Shown: in pieces, positions 16,788-24,585 of the stretch
How the letters are laid out: every line of letters starts with the position of its first letter
How positions within the stretch are numbered: the first letter of the stretch is position 1
Source: Klebsiella sp. BIGb0407
GTDB lineage: Bacteria > Pseudomonadota > Gammaproteobacteria > Enterobacterales > Enterobacteriaceae
Reading direction: 5' to 3'
Length of the DNA: 64,000 bases
Assembly (NCBI RefSeq): GCF_024807845.1
Contig: NZ_JANUEQ010000008.1
Span: forward strand, 62,001 to 126,000
The notes under the pieces: generated by a model
The model's database searches: none
What the model was told of the DNA's origin: nothing
What the model saw: only the letters and a program-made list of their open reading frames with translations
Made by a program: the position numbers and the translations under genes

Positions 16788-17399
16788 CTATTTTTTCAGT
16801 AGCTCTGAAACCAGATCTGCATAGGCAGTCACATAAGCCTCTGGAGTCGTCGCTTTCACGGCACTATTATCGATAAGATAACGACCCATCACGTAAATAG
16901 ATGGCGTTCCTTTGACTTTGAAGGCTTTGACCATTGCTTCCTGACGGGCAATAAATGCCTTAACCATTATGCTATTTTTAGCATTGTTATACGTCTCCGA
17001 ATCGATGCCTGCTTCACGAAATATCCCAGAGATATCCTCCGGGGTATTTATCGACTTATCACGCTGAACGGCGATAAAAATCGGATGTTCAACTTTCTCA
17101 GTCACTCCCATGACCGAAGCAATAGCCCAGGCTTCACTCAGTTCCTGACCCAGTTTTCCCATGGCGCTGACATGGTACTGCGCAACGGTTTTCCCTTCAG
17201 GCAGCACTTTGTTGATGGCAGAGACGACAGGGTATGTATCAGTGAACAAATAGCAGGGACCACAGTAAAATGAGAAAAACTCTACGACTTCCGGTGCATC
17301 GTTCACCGGATCCTGCAGTGTGCTGTAAGGTTTAGCAAATGCGCCACTACAGAATAAAAATAAGGTCAGAATAGCGGCTGATAGGGTTGATTTTTGCAT
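16788..17399 (-). CDS. DsbA-family periplasmic thiol:disulfide oxidoreductase with CGPC active site
   Basis: A 203-residue protein with a Sec signal (MQKSTLSAAILTLFLFCSGAFA). The thioredoxin-fold active site is FYCGPC near residues 44-49 (Cys-46, Cys-49), followed by a helical insertion and a cis-proline loop, KVKGTPSIYVMG. Length and helical insert fit DsbA/DsbL/SrgA proteins. However, DsbA normally has CPHC and DsbL CPFC, while CGPC is the thioredoxin dipeptide, which would make the site less oxidising. It stands alone in an AT-rich accessory stretch. It could serve a specific substrate, like plasmid-borne SrgA or DsbL. A separate thiol-redox set (scs) lies at 43-46 kb. Confidence 0.82.
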   Translation of the reverse strand: MQKSTLSAAILTLFLFCSGAFAKPYSTLQDPVNDAPEVVEFFSFYCGPCYLFTDTYPVVSAINKVLPEGKTVAQYHVSAMGKLGQELSEAWAIASVMGVTEKVEHPIFIAVQRDKSINTPEDISGIFREAGIDSETYNNAKNSIMVKAFIARQEAMVKAFKVKGTPSIYVMGRYLIDNSAVKATTPEAYVTAYADLVSELLKK

Positions 17400-17705
17400 T
17401 GATTTATCCGAGTCAGGAGTTAGATGATGGGATCATACAAGGAAGAGGGGATATATGCTTGAGCTGATGATTCTAAGTGGCGACTCGTACAATTTCTTTA
17501 ATCGAGAACAATAAAAGTGAATCATTCCCTGATTTTTATCACAAGCGGCCAGCGATAGCACGACAGGCAGCTCGTGTTGAAGACTGACAATAAACAGATG
17601 TCAGAATGGCAAACCGACTTAAAATTTGCTTTCAGGTCGGCTTACTGTTGATAAATTCAAAAATGAATTTTTTATTCAGATTGTACCCTCAGCGAGAAGG
17701 GGGGA

Positions 17706-18107
17706 TTAAATCTGAAAATCTTCCAGGCTCTTACCGTTATCCAGTGCTTCTTTGATAATTTTTGGTGTCCGGCCCTGACCCGTCCAGGTCTGCACATGAC
17801 CATTCTCATCGGTATATTTATATTTTTCTGGGCGAGGGGCTCGTTTGGCTTTTGTTGATTTAGTGGTAACGATTGAGCCAAGTAGTTCAGCGGGGTCGAT
17901 GCCGTCTTCTAATAGCTTAGCGCGAAGGGCTTCAATTTTAGTCAGACGCTCGGTCTGTTCTTGCTGCGTTTTGGCTTCTTCTTCACGGCGTTCTTCAACA
18001 ATGGTAGTGAGCTTTTCCAGCATTTCTTCCAGTGTCGTCAGATGCGTTTCTCGAGCCTGGGCGCGAAGGGTACGAATATTGTTTAAAGCGTTAAGTATTT
18101 CACTCAT
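17706..18107 (-). CDS. H-NS family nucleoid-associated protein (paralogue)
   Basis: A 133-residue H-NS/StpA-type protein. The N-terminal coiled-coil oligomerisation region is [33 protein letters not shown]... to ...[12 protein letters not shown] linker rich in K/T/P ([22 protein letters not shown]) leads to the DNA-binding domain with [16 protein letters not shown], which contains the Q/RGR minor-groove hook (residues GQGR). AAGGA precedes the ATG. It sits in AT-rich accessory DNA between the redox gene and the duplicated module, so it is more likely an extra copy that silences this region than the housekeeping hns. That is inference from context. Confidence 0.92.
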   Translation of the reverse strand: MSEILNALNNIRTLRAQARETHLTTLEEMLEKLTTIVEERREEEAKTQQEQTERLTKIEALRAKLLEDGIDPAELLGSIVTTKSTKAKRAPRPEKYKYTDENGHVQTWTGQGRTPKIIKEALDNGKSLEDFQI

Positions 18108-18435
18108 GGTTTTTCCTTAAGAGAATTGATTCAGGTGATGTGACGAAATTTGGCAGCAGATGATAAGATCAATATATCAGTGTTTTTAATAGATAAATAA
18201 TGAAATATTGCCAGTAGCATGATGAAGTTATTAAATTTTTTAACTGTGTATATTTATGCTGCGAGTAGAGAACGAAGACATATTGATTAATAAAAAACAC
18301 CCCTTAAATCTGAAGGTGATTTTATGTCATCTATTGTTGTCAGGTGATAATGGCAAAACCACTCTCTCCTGATGAATTCCGTGACCGTCAGCGCATGGTC
18401 TTGATATCCGTCTGTTGCCACTGGCCTAGCCATTG
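18108..18435. other. AT-rich region upstream of the H-NS gene with a possible gene fragment
   Basis: Holds the promoter of the H-NS gene. At 18350-18442 on the plus strand, a ribosome-binding-site-like AGGTGATA precedes an ATG encoding about 30 residues (MAKPLSPDEFRDRQRM...). The frame then runs into the end of the duplicated module (the shared TTGCCACTGGCCTAGCCAT). It may be the 5' end of a gene cut by the duplication. Low certainty. Confidence 0.35.
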
Positions 18436-18624
18436 TCAGTAACGCTCAAGTTGCTCTAGCCTGCGAAAAATCTCGTCTTCACCCACTTTATCAATGATCT
18501 TTGTCGGAATGGATAAACCAAAAACACCCCTGGAAACAGGGAAAACTTCGCTTTCTGAATACAGACTTCCCAGGGCATGCTCAATGTTATGCTGGTCTGC
18601 TTTAACGATAATCTGGATACCCAT
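18436..18624 (-). CDS. Second gene of duplicated module (copy 2), 62 residues
   Basis: Near-identical to the 71-residue protein at 16060-16275: both share KA..xxIExALGSL, EIFPVS/EVFPVS, GVFGLSIPTxII and GEDEIFRRL. In this copy a stop codon after ERY ends translation where copy 1 reads on for nine residues (WLWLGQWQK). The DNA after the stop still encodes the matching WLGQWQ end, so this is a late nonsense change. It starts directly after the broken partner gene. It may be retained as a free-standing second component. Confidence 0.5.
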   Translation of the reverse strand: MGIQIIVKADQHNIEHALGSLYSESEVFPVSRGVFGLSIPTKIIDKVGEDEIFRRLEQLERY

Positions 18625-18862
18625 TAGCGTATAAACTCCACCGTTGCGTGTTCGCGGAAGACTTGTTTAATATCATCGAGGACGGTGTCCGGGAATGATT
18701 GAAAACGGACATCATAGACAATACGGCAATTTCTAATATGGGCCGGGAGTTGGAAAAGGCCATAGGTTATTCTGGCGATATTATAGTCAATGCTCAGTTG
18801 TACAGACTCTGGTGACTCCAGATTATGGTTCGCGACCAGAATAAATTCACCGGTTGCTTAAG
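18625..18862 (-). pseudogene. 5'-truncated copy of the first gene of the duplicated module
   Basis: The minus strand encodes TGEFILVANHNLES...SIDYNIARITYGLFQLP...RNCRIVYDVRFQSFPDTVLDDIKQVFREHATVEFIR, clearly homologous to 16275-16535. The first ten residues are missing, and an in-frame TAA stands just before the conserved TGEF, with no start codon. It ends in the same TAATG overlap with the partner. The 5' break lies near 18855-18862. Confidence 0.7.
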
Positions 18863-18923
18863 CCTCGCCTGGTATCTGAAAACCTGCTAGCTTGATAGTA
18901 TCTCAGTATCTAAGGAAGAAATC

Positions 18924-19238
18924 GTGCAGGCTCTTTACCTTTTTCTGTGTATCGTCGGTGCGGTTTTACCTCTCACCCAATTTATTCCCTGGCTATCTGC
19001 GCACGGGTTCGATGTGCCACTTTTGCTGCTGCAAGCGACTTCCGACCATATCGCTGCCTTTGCCTGGTCGGATGTCCTTATTTCAGGTATCACTGTCGCA
19101 GTGTTTATTATCGTTGAGGGGCGAAGACTGGCCATGCGCCGCTGGTGGTGGCCGTTATGCGCACTTACAGTCGGGCCGTCCCTGGCGTTGCCGTTATTTC
19201 TGCTGCTGCGGGAACGGCATCTTGCTGCGGTACGTTGA
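18924..19238 (+). CDS. DUF2834-type small membrane protein
   Basis: A 104-residue protein with a GTG start eight bases after AAGGA. It has three hydrophobic segments, approximately 4-26, 50-64 and 74-94, and the family pattern ...LPLTQFIPWLSAHGFDVPLLLL...HIAAFAWSDVLISGITVAVFIIVEGRRLAMRRWWWPLCALTVGPSLALPLFLLLRE that I associate with DUF2834. The role of the family is unknown. It starts just beyond the broken end of the duplicated module. Confidence 0.7.
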   Translation: MQALYLFLCIVGAVLPLTQFIPWLSAHGFDVPLLLLQATSDHIAAFAWSDVLISGITVAVFIIVEGRRLAMRRWWWPLCALTVGPSLALPLFLLLRERHLAAVR

Positions 19239-19807
19239 GGAGGCTGAGTAGTCCCTTTAAGTTCATGGTTGTCCACCCCGGTTTATAATGACAAACTCAG
19301 GTCAAAGCGGTTTTTAGTACATTAGTTATGTTGCTATCTAACAACGCGTTATCACATCAGAGGAGCTCTCTGGCTGTAATTTAGCAATACAAGAAATAAT
19401 TATTTAGCTGTTGGAAACTAAGTTGAATACATCGTTGGTTTTTTATCTCTGAATGGATTTAGTGGTTGCTGTGTGTTATGTGGTAAGTTGAATTTTTTGG
19501 GGAGGTGAGTTTATAGGAAATATTTAAATTATTCGCATGTGAAAGGCTCTTGATATACTTGGAAAACTCGGTGTTTAAATCAATTAAACTAGATTGCAAA
19601 TATTATCTTTGTATGTACTATGGAGTGCAAAGGATAGATAAATAATAGTCAATGTTAGTGAGGCTCTATGTCTGGGATTACATTCACCATTATAAGGTAA
19701 TAAAATATATTTCAAATATAACTAAATTGCTGGTTATTTAACTTTTTAGAACGGCTCAATATGTAGGCTTGTTATTGATATTGCTAACAATCTAAGGTGC
19801 AATAATC
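19239..19807. other. Long AT-rich intergenic region upstream of luxR
   Basis: About 570 bases, strongly AT-rich, with no open frame worth calling. It presumably contains the luxR promoter and fits an H-NS-silenced region. I see no lux box or clear inverted repeat here. Confidence 0.5.
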
Positions 19808-20500
19808 ATGAAGGATGAACTTTGTTATAAGGATTTTAACGTGAAGAGTAGTGAGAGTGACAATGACAATCATGTGGTTAAAATAATAAAATCAGAAATG
19901 AAAAATAATTTTATTGAATCCTATGCTTATTTACGGATAAATAAAAGCTCCAATAGCGTTAGGTTGATTTCCAGCTATCCGACCGAATGGTTGGATATAT
20001 ATGTGAGAAATAAATACTACGAATTTGATCCTGTCGTACAGACAGCAAAATACAAAATAACTCCTTTTTTATGGAGTAAAGAGGAAAATGAGAATAACAA
20101 TATTTTTGAGGAGTCAAGAGAATATTCAATATCTCAGGGGCTATGCTTTGTTGCACACCGCAATGAAAATATATTCTCCATACTAAGCCTTTGTAATAAC
20201 GATGGTAATGATGATTTCTTTATAAATTTAAGAGAAAAAGAAGAGCGAATTCAAATGTTGCTTTTAAAAAGTTTTGAAAAAGATATATTGGAAGACGCTA
20301 ATTCAAATATAAAACTCACTCTTCGTGAGCAGGAAATATTAAAATGGGTAGGGTTAGGTAAGACCTATAGTGAAACTTCACTGATATGTGGTATAAGTGA
20401 AAGAACAGTAAGGTTTCATCTGGCAAATATATTAAAAAAACTAGATACAAGTAACATTAAACATGCCCTTACTAAAGCAGCACTTTATGGTTTTTTTTAA
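19808..20500 (+). CDS. LuxR-family quorum-sensing regulator
   Basis: A 230-residue protein with both LuxR domains. The N-terminal autoinducer-binding domain keeps the ligand-pocket positions Trp-61, Tyr-65, Asp-74, Pro-75, Trp-89 and Gly-111. The C-terminal GerE-type helix-turn-helix runs from LTLREQEILKWVGLGKTYSETSLICGISERTVRFHLANILKKLDTSNIKHALTKAALYG. AAGGTG precedes the ATG. Its 3' end overlaps the convergent synthase gene by 29 bases, the arrangement seen in EsaR/EsaI- and ExpR/ExpI-type systems. In those subgroups the regulator often represses without signal; which mode applies here cannot be told from sequence. Confidence 0.92.
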   Translation: MKDELCYKDFNVKSSESDNDNHVVKIIKSEMKNNFIESYAYLRINKSSNSVRLISSYPTEWLDIYVRNKYYEFDPVVQTAKYKITPFLWSKEENENNNIFEESREYSISQGLCFVAHRNENIFSILSLCNNDGNDDFFINLREKEERIQMLLLKSFEKDILEDANSNIKLTLREQEILKWVGLGKTYSETSLICGISERTVRFHLANILKKLDTSNIKHALTKAALYGFF

Positions 20501-21074
20501 CTGTTGATATAAACTGTTTATGATGATCTATTGAAGCATTGTCTTTTATATTCAGGAGGATTTCTCGTGTAACTGGAAGATTTATCAGATAAGCGATTTT
20601 ATCTTCAATGAAACACTCTTCAATTATTTCATGCGGCCATTTATATCTGTCTAAAACTTTACTCATGCCACTTCCAACTATTGCCATAATAGAGCTGTGG
20701 CCTGTTATCATACAATACTCAATCATAGCTATGAGCAATATCTGACAAATTGGTTCCTTACTGCTAGCTATTTTTTTACGTACAAAAAAACGAGTTGCTT
20801 CGATAGTTGAATGACTTTTACATAAGAAATAATTATGAAATGAACCTGTAAGAAGATGAGGGTGTTTAGTTTCAATCAATCTAACACTCGCCAGGGTCTC
20901 ATCACCCTCAGAGATAATGATATAAGTTGCATTATCATTATCGTATTGATCATATTCTTTTCCATCATCGACAAAAACACTCCATCCTAATCGTTGCGAG
21001 AAAATTTCATACCGACTTTCGAAAAAAAATCCATCTTTGGTGATGTCTTTGATTGTACATAATTCAATGTTCAT
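20472..21074 (-). CDS. Acyl-homoserine-lactone synthase (LuxI family)
   Basis: A 200-residue enzyme that makes an N-acyl-homoserine lactone from S-adenosylmethionine and acyl carrier protein. The invariant LuxI residues are visible: Arg-21, Phe-25, Trp-31 in RYEIFSQRLGWSV, the acidic set Glu-40, Asp-42, Asp-45, Arg-65 in SVRLIET, Phe-79, and Glu-92 with Arg-95 in EATRFFV. AAGGA lies seven to eight bases before the ATG, and a lux box sits 58 bases further upstream, so the cognate regulator probably controls it. Acyl-chain length cannot be predicted reliably. Confidence 0.94.
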   Translation of the reverse strand: MNIELCTIKDITKDGFFFESRYEIFSQRLGWSVFVDDGKEYDQYDNDNATYIIISEGDETLASVRLIETKHPHLLTGSFHNYFLCKSHSTIEATRFFVRKKIASSKEPICQILLIAMIEYCMITGHSSIMAIVGSGMSKVLDRYKWPHEIIEECFIEDKIAYLINLPVTREILLNIKDNASIDHHKQFISTVKKNHKVLL

Positions 21075-21122
21075 AGAGTTTCCTTAGCAGTATTTAAAAG
21101 ATTTATTCTTATGGAAAATGAA

Positions 21123-21160
21123 GATTAAGCAACCTGTCACTATTGACAGGTTGCTTAATC
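21123..21160 (-). promoter_or_regulatory. lux box within a 17-base-arm palindrome upstream of luxI
   Basis: The core 21132-21151 reads ACCTGT-CACTATTG-ACAGGT, a perfect-dyad match to the 20-base lux box (ACCTG-N10-CAGGT). The dyad extends to 17 paired bases on each side (21123-21139 and 21144-21160). On the minus strand TTGCTT overlaps the box edge and may be the -35 element of luxI. No U tract follows, so a terminator reading is less likely. Confidence 0.85.
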
Positions 21161-21493
21161 ATTAAATACTCTGATTAAATGGATAGTGAAAAGTGTGTAG
21201 GGATATTAATTTCTTGGGATTTGGCTTATTGATTTTTATTAAATATTTTTTGTCTGGAAAAGGTATTGATTTTGCTATCAATAAATAAGCTACGTTACTT
21301 GGGATATATCCGCAGCTTGGTATTGGTGTCAGATCGGGTTCTCTATTTTTCTCTGAAACCTAATCACAAAATGTCTTACACTTAAATTGTGCCAGTAAAC
21401 ACCTACCGTCTATCGGCTAAATGTAGTAAAAAAATCGATGGAATTTGTCATGAGTTAGCCATACAAAGGTGATTATGATGGTAAGCAGGTAAT

Positions 21494-21524
21494 AAAAAAC
21501 CCTGCCAGAAAATAAGCAGGGTTT
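21494..21524. terminator. Terminator between luxI promoter and the sugar isomerase gene
   Basis: AAAAAACCCTGC and GCAGGGTTTATT form a stem with A and T tracts on opposite sides, located 17 bases after the stop of the minus-strand isomerase gene. It is a typical intrinsic terminator for that gene and could work in both directions. Confidence 0.75.
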
Positions 21525-21540
21525 ATTGCCAGGCTAAATA

Positions 21541-22536
21541 CTATTCAGTTTCAATGGATGACAGCAAAGCATTCTGGATAATTTTTTGTGCTTTAAGTGG
21601 ATTCTGTTCCAGCTGAGCAGCCTGCAGTGCAGGGATATCAAGACGGTCCAGAGCACGGTAAATGTGCTTGAGGAAACGAATCGACAGATTTGCCGCTTCA
21701 ACGTTATCTTCACGGAACGGGAACTGATCGAGCTGCCATACGCCGTCCCAGTTATTGATTTTCAGCACATAGAAGAACTCAAAAATTTCTGTCATATGTA
21801 CGGTGCCGACAACCAGGTCGTCATCCCAGCCGCGCAGGTTATCGTTGACGTCCATACCAAACAGACGGCCTCTGTCGATAATCAGCTGTGCTGAATCCGC
21901 TGGCGACTCTCCGGCAAACAGAGCGTGACCAAAGTCTAACAGGATACCCACGTTATCCAGGCCAATCTCTTCAATACCCAGTAAGGTACGGGCAGCCGAG
22001 TCCCAGGTCATTTTTACACGCGGTTCGCGCGGCTTGTATTCAATGGCAAATTTTACGTCAGGGTTTTTGCCTGCCAGCTCACGCATTCCGTCTACTGCCA
22101 GCGCCCATAGGTTTTTATGGTCGACCTGGAAAGGATAATCCCAGCCATCCTGACCCGGCCAGACTTTCACGTAGCTGGCGTTAAGTTCACGCACGACCAC
22201 AGCGGCTTCATGCATTAGCGCAATGGCATCAGCGCGTACTGCGGCATCCGGATGGGTGAAAGCACCGCGGGAGAATTTGCGGAGATAAATTTCAGGCGTG
22301 ATACCGATAGCCTTCAGGCCAGCCTCTTCTAAAGCAGCCTTTACGTCTGCAACAGTAACGCCCGGAGTGAATGGGTAGGGAACATCAACGTAGGAAAGGT
22401 CTTCAACCTGAGAGGCGATTTTTATCTGCTCAAGAGTACTGAGCGCCGGGCCATAACCATCCACCGCATAGCGATCGACATAGTTAGCAAAATGCCAAAG
22501 GCCTGCACCAAATTTTGGGTAATTGTATTTGCTCAT
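21541..22536 (-). CDS. Sugar isomerase/epimerase-type TIM-barrel protein
   Basis: A 331-residue protein of the xylose-isomerase-like TIM barrel superfamily. Visible parts are [38 protein letters not shown], the metal-site glutamate in [12 protein letters not shown], the aspartate/histidine pair in [16 protein letters not shown], and [12 protein letters not shown] with a late glutamate, consistent with four metal ligands. GGAG lies five bases before the ATG. It stands alone, without kinase or transporter neighbours, but a palindrome lies upstream. Relatives isomerise or epimerise ketoses and sugar acids, and I cannot assign the substrate. Confidence 0.8.
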   Translation of the reverse strand: MSKYNYPKFGAGLWHFANYVDRYAVDGYGPALSTLEQIKIASQVEDLSYVDVPYPFTPGVTVADVKAALEEAGLKAIGITPEIYLRKFSRGAFTHPDAAVRADAIALMHEAAVVVRELNASYVKVWPGQDGWDYPFQVDHKNLWALAVDGMRELAGKNPDVKFAIEYKPREPRVKMTWDSAARTLLGIEEIGLDNVGILLDFGHALFAGESPADSAQLIIDRGRLFGMDVNDNLRGWDDDLVVGTVHMTEIFEFFYVLKINNWDGVWQLDQFPFREDNVEAANLSIRFLKHIYRALDRLDIPALQAAQLEQNPLKAQKIIQNALLSSIETE

Positions 22537-22923
22537 TTTATCTCCAATCCGTAGTCATCAGATGTAATTTTTTCAACTGTTTCGGTAATTCTGTCAGGAT
22601 TTCAACCTGAGCAACGTCATATGAAAATCGATTCACTATTGTGTATGAATATATATTCATTATTGAGTTTATATTTATCATTATGTCCCTAACGAAGAAA
22701 TGAAACTACCTTTCAAGCAAAAAAATTAGACAACGCTCGCAATTATTCAGGTTTAGTAACGAACGTAAACTAGCTGACTGAAGGAAATAAAGGTTAAGAC
22801 GGGGCTGGATCAGGGCAGGGAGTACGGGGTGACAGTAGCAGGAGATGATTATATCCTGACGGAACTGTCTACCCTTCGTTATATGTTACAGGGCTCGGAT
22901 AGTGCGTTGGTGCATGGATACCC
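22537..22923. other. Intergenic region with operator-like palindrome
   Basis: About 390 bases. ATGAATATATATTCAT (22645-22660) is a perfect 16-base palindrome about 109 bases before the isomerase start, placed like an operator. The rest, including a weak 61-codon plus frame at 22829, shows nothing I can support. Confidence 0.5.
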
Positions 22924-24159
22924 TCAAAGAGGGTTCTTTGTTGAGAGGAGAGAGGATTCTACAGTCTTCTCGCTAAGCACCTGCTTGATAACCGACATCT
23001 GCCACTCGAAATAGGGGTTAAACGTCAGTCGGGCATGTACTTTTCCGGGTTCCTGGTAACCCCAGTCAGAGTACCAGACGGGGGCGCCCTGCAAACAAGC
23101 CTGCATATCCTGGGCCGACTGACCGTTCCAGCAAAACCGCTGCTGAACCTGCTCGCCATATACTCTGTTGCCAGGGGAAAACAGAATCCCCATGTGAGAG
23201 AACTGGCTGATGTGATGCTCAGGGAGTCTGTCTTCGCGCACGATAATCCGCTTTGAGTCTTTAAGGCTGGATGGGGGCGTACCGTACCAGATAAGGCGGC
23301 TGTCCGGATGGGTAAAACGCGTCTGGAAGGTGTTGAGCAGGTAGCTGGTATTCAGTACCGAATCGTGTTGCGCCACTGCCATAAAGACAGGTTTATCATA
23401 GGTATGCTCACCCAGCAGGCTACGTGCGACTTTGCTGCTGCGATAAAATTGTGCAAAACCATTGGTCGGTGTGGTGAGATAACGCACGCTATTTTGCATA
23501 GGCCTTAGCCCGTCAGGCTCGAATAACCACGGGCGAAATTTGGCAACAAGTGGCGTTAACCAATCCCACGTACTGTTTGAACGAAAACCCGGTGAGAACA
23601 GTACTAATCCGGCAATTTCCGGAGAAAAATAGGCATAGTCGAGCGCCAGATTAGCTCCGGTGGAAAAACCACCCATGTAAACTTTTCCGACATCGCGCTG
23701 CATTGTTGCCGCTTGCTGATGAACCACCTGACGCCATTGTTCAAAAGTCACATCCTGAAGATCGTCAGGTCTGGTGCCGTGCCCTGGCAGCAACAGGGTA
23801 CGCACCAGAAAACCCTGTTCGGCCAGAGCCGGACCGATATCATTGAATGACCATGGAGAATCGCCCAGGCCATGTACCAGGAGGATACCCTTATCAGGTG
23901 CTGAACCTCTTGGCTGCCATTCACGGGGGGCATTCGACATGAGCTCGAATTCAGTGCCCGCATCCTGGAATGCACGACGCTCACGCAGCAGCTCTAAAGT
24001 ATTTTCGCGATAAACCGAAAACTCGACAACATCTGGCTCTGATGCCTTGTTGTCTGTGGTTGTACAGGCACTTAATATACTGACCGTGGCGATGATAATG
24101 AGTAAAAACAGTACAGCTGAAGCACGGCGTTTAGCAGGATAAATAACGGTTTCAGGCAT
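22924..24159 (-). CDS. Alpha/beta-hydrolase lipoprotein
   Basis: A 411-residue hydrolase. A basic N-terminus and hydrophobic segment end in a lipobox, SILSAC (about residues 27-32), so the mature protein is probably lipid-anchored. The fold elements are in order: oxyanion/HG loop LLVHGLGDSPWSFNDIG, nucleophile elbow GGFSTGAN (Ser), acid in VAQHDSVLNTS, and histidine in QFSHMGILFSPGN. The first half resembles monoacylglycerol-lipase/esterase-type hydrolases (LLLPGHGTRPDDL). The C-terminal 80 residues (RVYGEQVQQRFCWNGQ... NPYFEWQMSVI) are specific to this subfamily. It has no operon partner. The substrate is unknown, probably an ester. Confidence 0.82.
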   Translation of the reverse strand: MPETVIYPAKRRASAVLFLLIIIATVSILSACTTTDNKASEPDVVEFSVYRENTLELLRERRAFQDAGTEFELMSNAPREWQPRGSAPDKGILLVHGLGDSPWSFNDIGPALAEQGFLVRTLLLPGHGTRPDDLQDVTFEQWRQVVHQQAATMQRDVGKVYMGGFSTGANLALDYAYFSPEIAGLVLFSPGFRSNSTWDWLTPLVAKFRPWLFEPDGLRPMQNSVRYLTTPTNGFAQFYRSSKVARSLLGEHTYDKPVFMAVAQHDSVLNTSYLLNTFQTRFTHPDSRLIWYGTPPSSLKDSKRIIVREDRLPEHHISQFSHMGILFSPGNRVYGEQVQQRFCWNGQSAQDMQACLQGAPVWYSDWGYQEPGKVHARLTFNPYFEWQMSVIKQVLSEKTVESSLLSTKNPL

Positions 24160-24585
24160 AGTGCGACTCTAGTCAGGCTGTTTAGCGGGTATGGCAGCAA
24201 TTAAGCCGCTGGATACGAGATGTAAAAAATTATTATCGGACGGCTCGTTATCTCATTTGCCGTAGCCTGCGACAACAATTACTGCAGAAGAGTTTTAAGA
24301 GTACACATTTTAATCTTACGGCGCTTTTCGGTCAGTTATGCCGCAATTGATAAGATTTAATTAGAGTCTTTAGAAGCACAGGCACTCCGCGCCAAATTCA
24401 GCCCCCGGGATCTCAGTTCCATTTTACTACTGATTTTTCCTACCTGCACATAAGTCCAGTACAATAAGCCCGTGAGTCATCTCTATCACATCTACCCACA
24501 TATCAAAATGTGTCCCTGTAGTGAGAGATGAAATCATTCTAAGCAAATCAATCAGAGTTGCCAATTAACTCAAGGAGCCAGATAA
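24160..24585. other. Intergenic region, promoters for divergent genes
   Basis: About 425 bases between the divergent hydrolase and the 332-residue gene. There is no supported gene. A loose inverted repeat (TAATCTTA...TAAGATTTA, around 24311-24360) is too imperfect to call. Confidence 0.45.

Noticed and set aside
21123..21160. 17-base-arm hairpin upstream of luxI as a terminator
   Set aside because: No T tract follows on either strand and the core is an exact lux box, so a regulator site explains it better.
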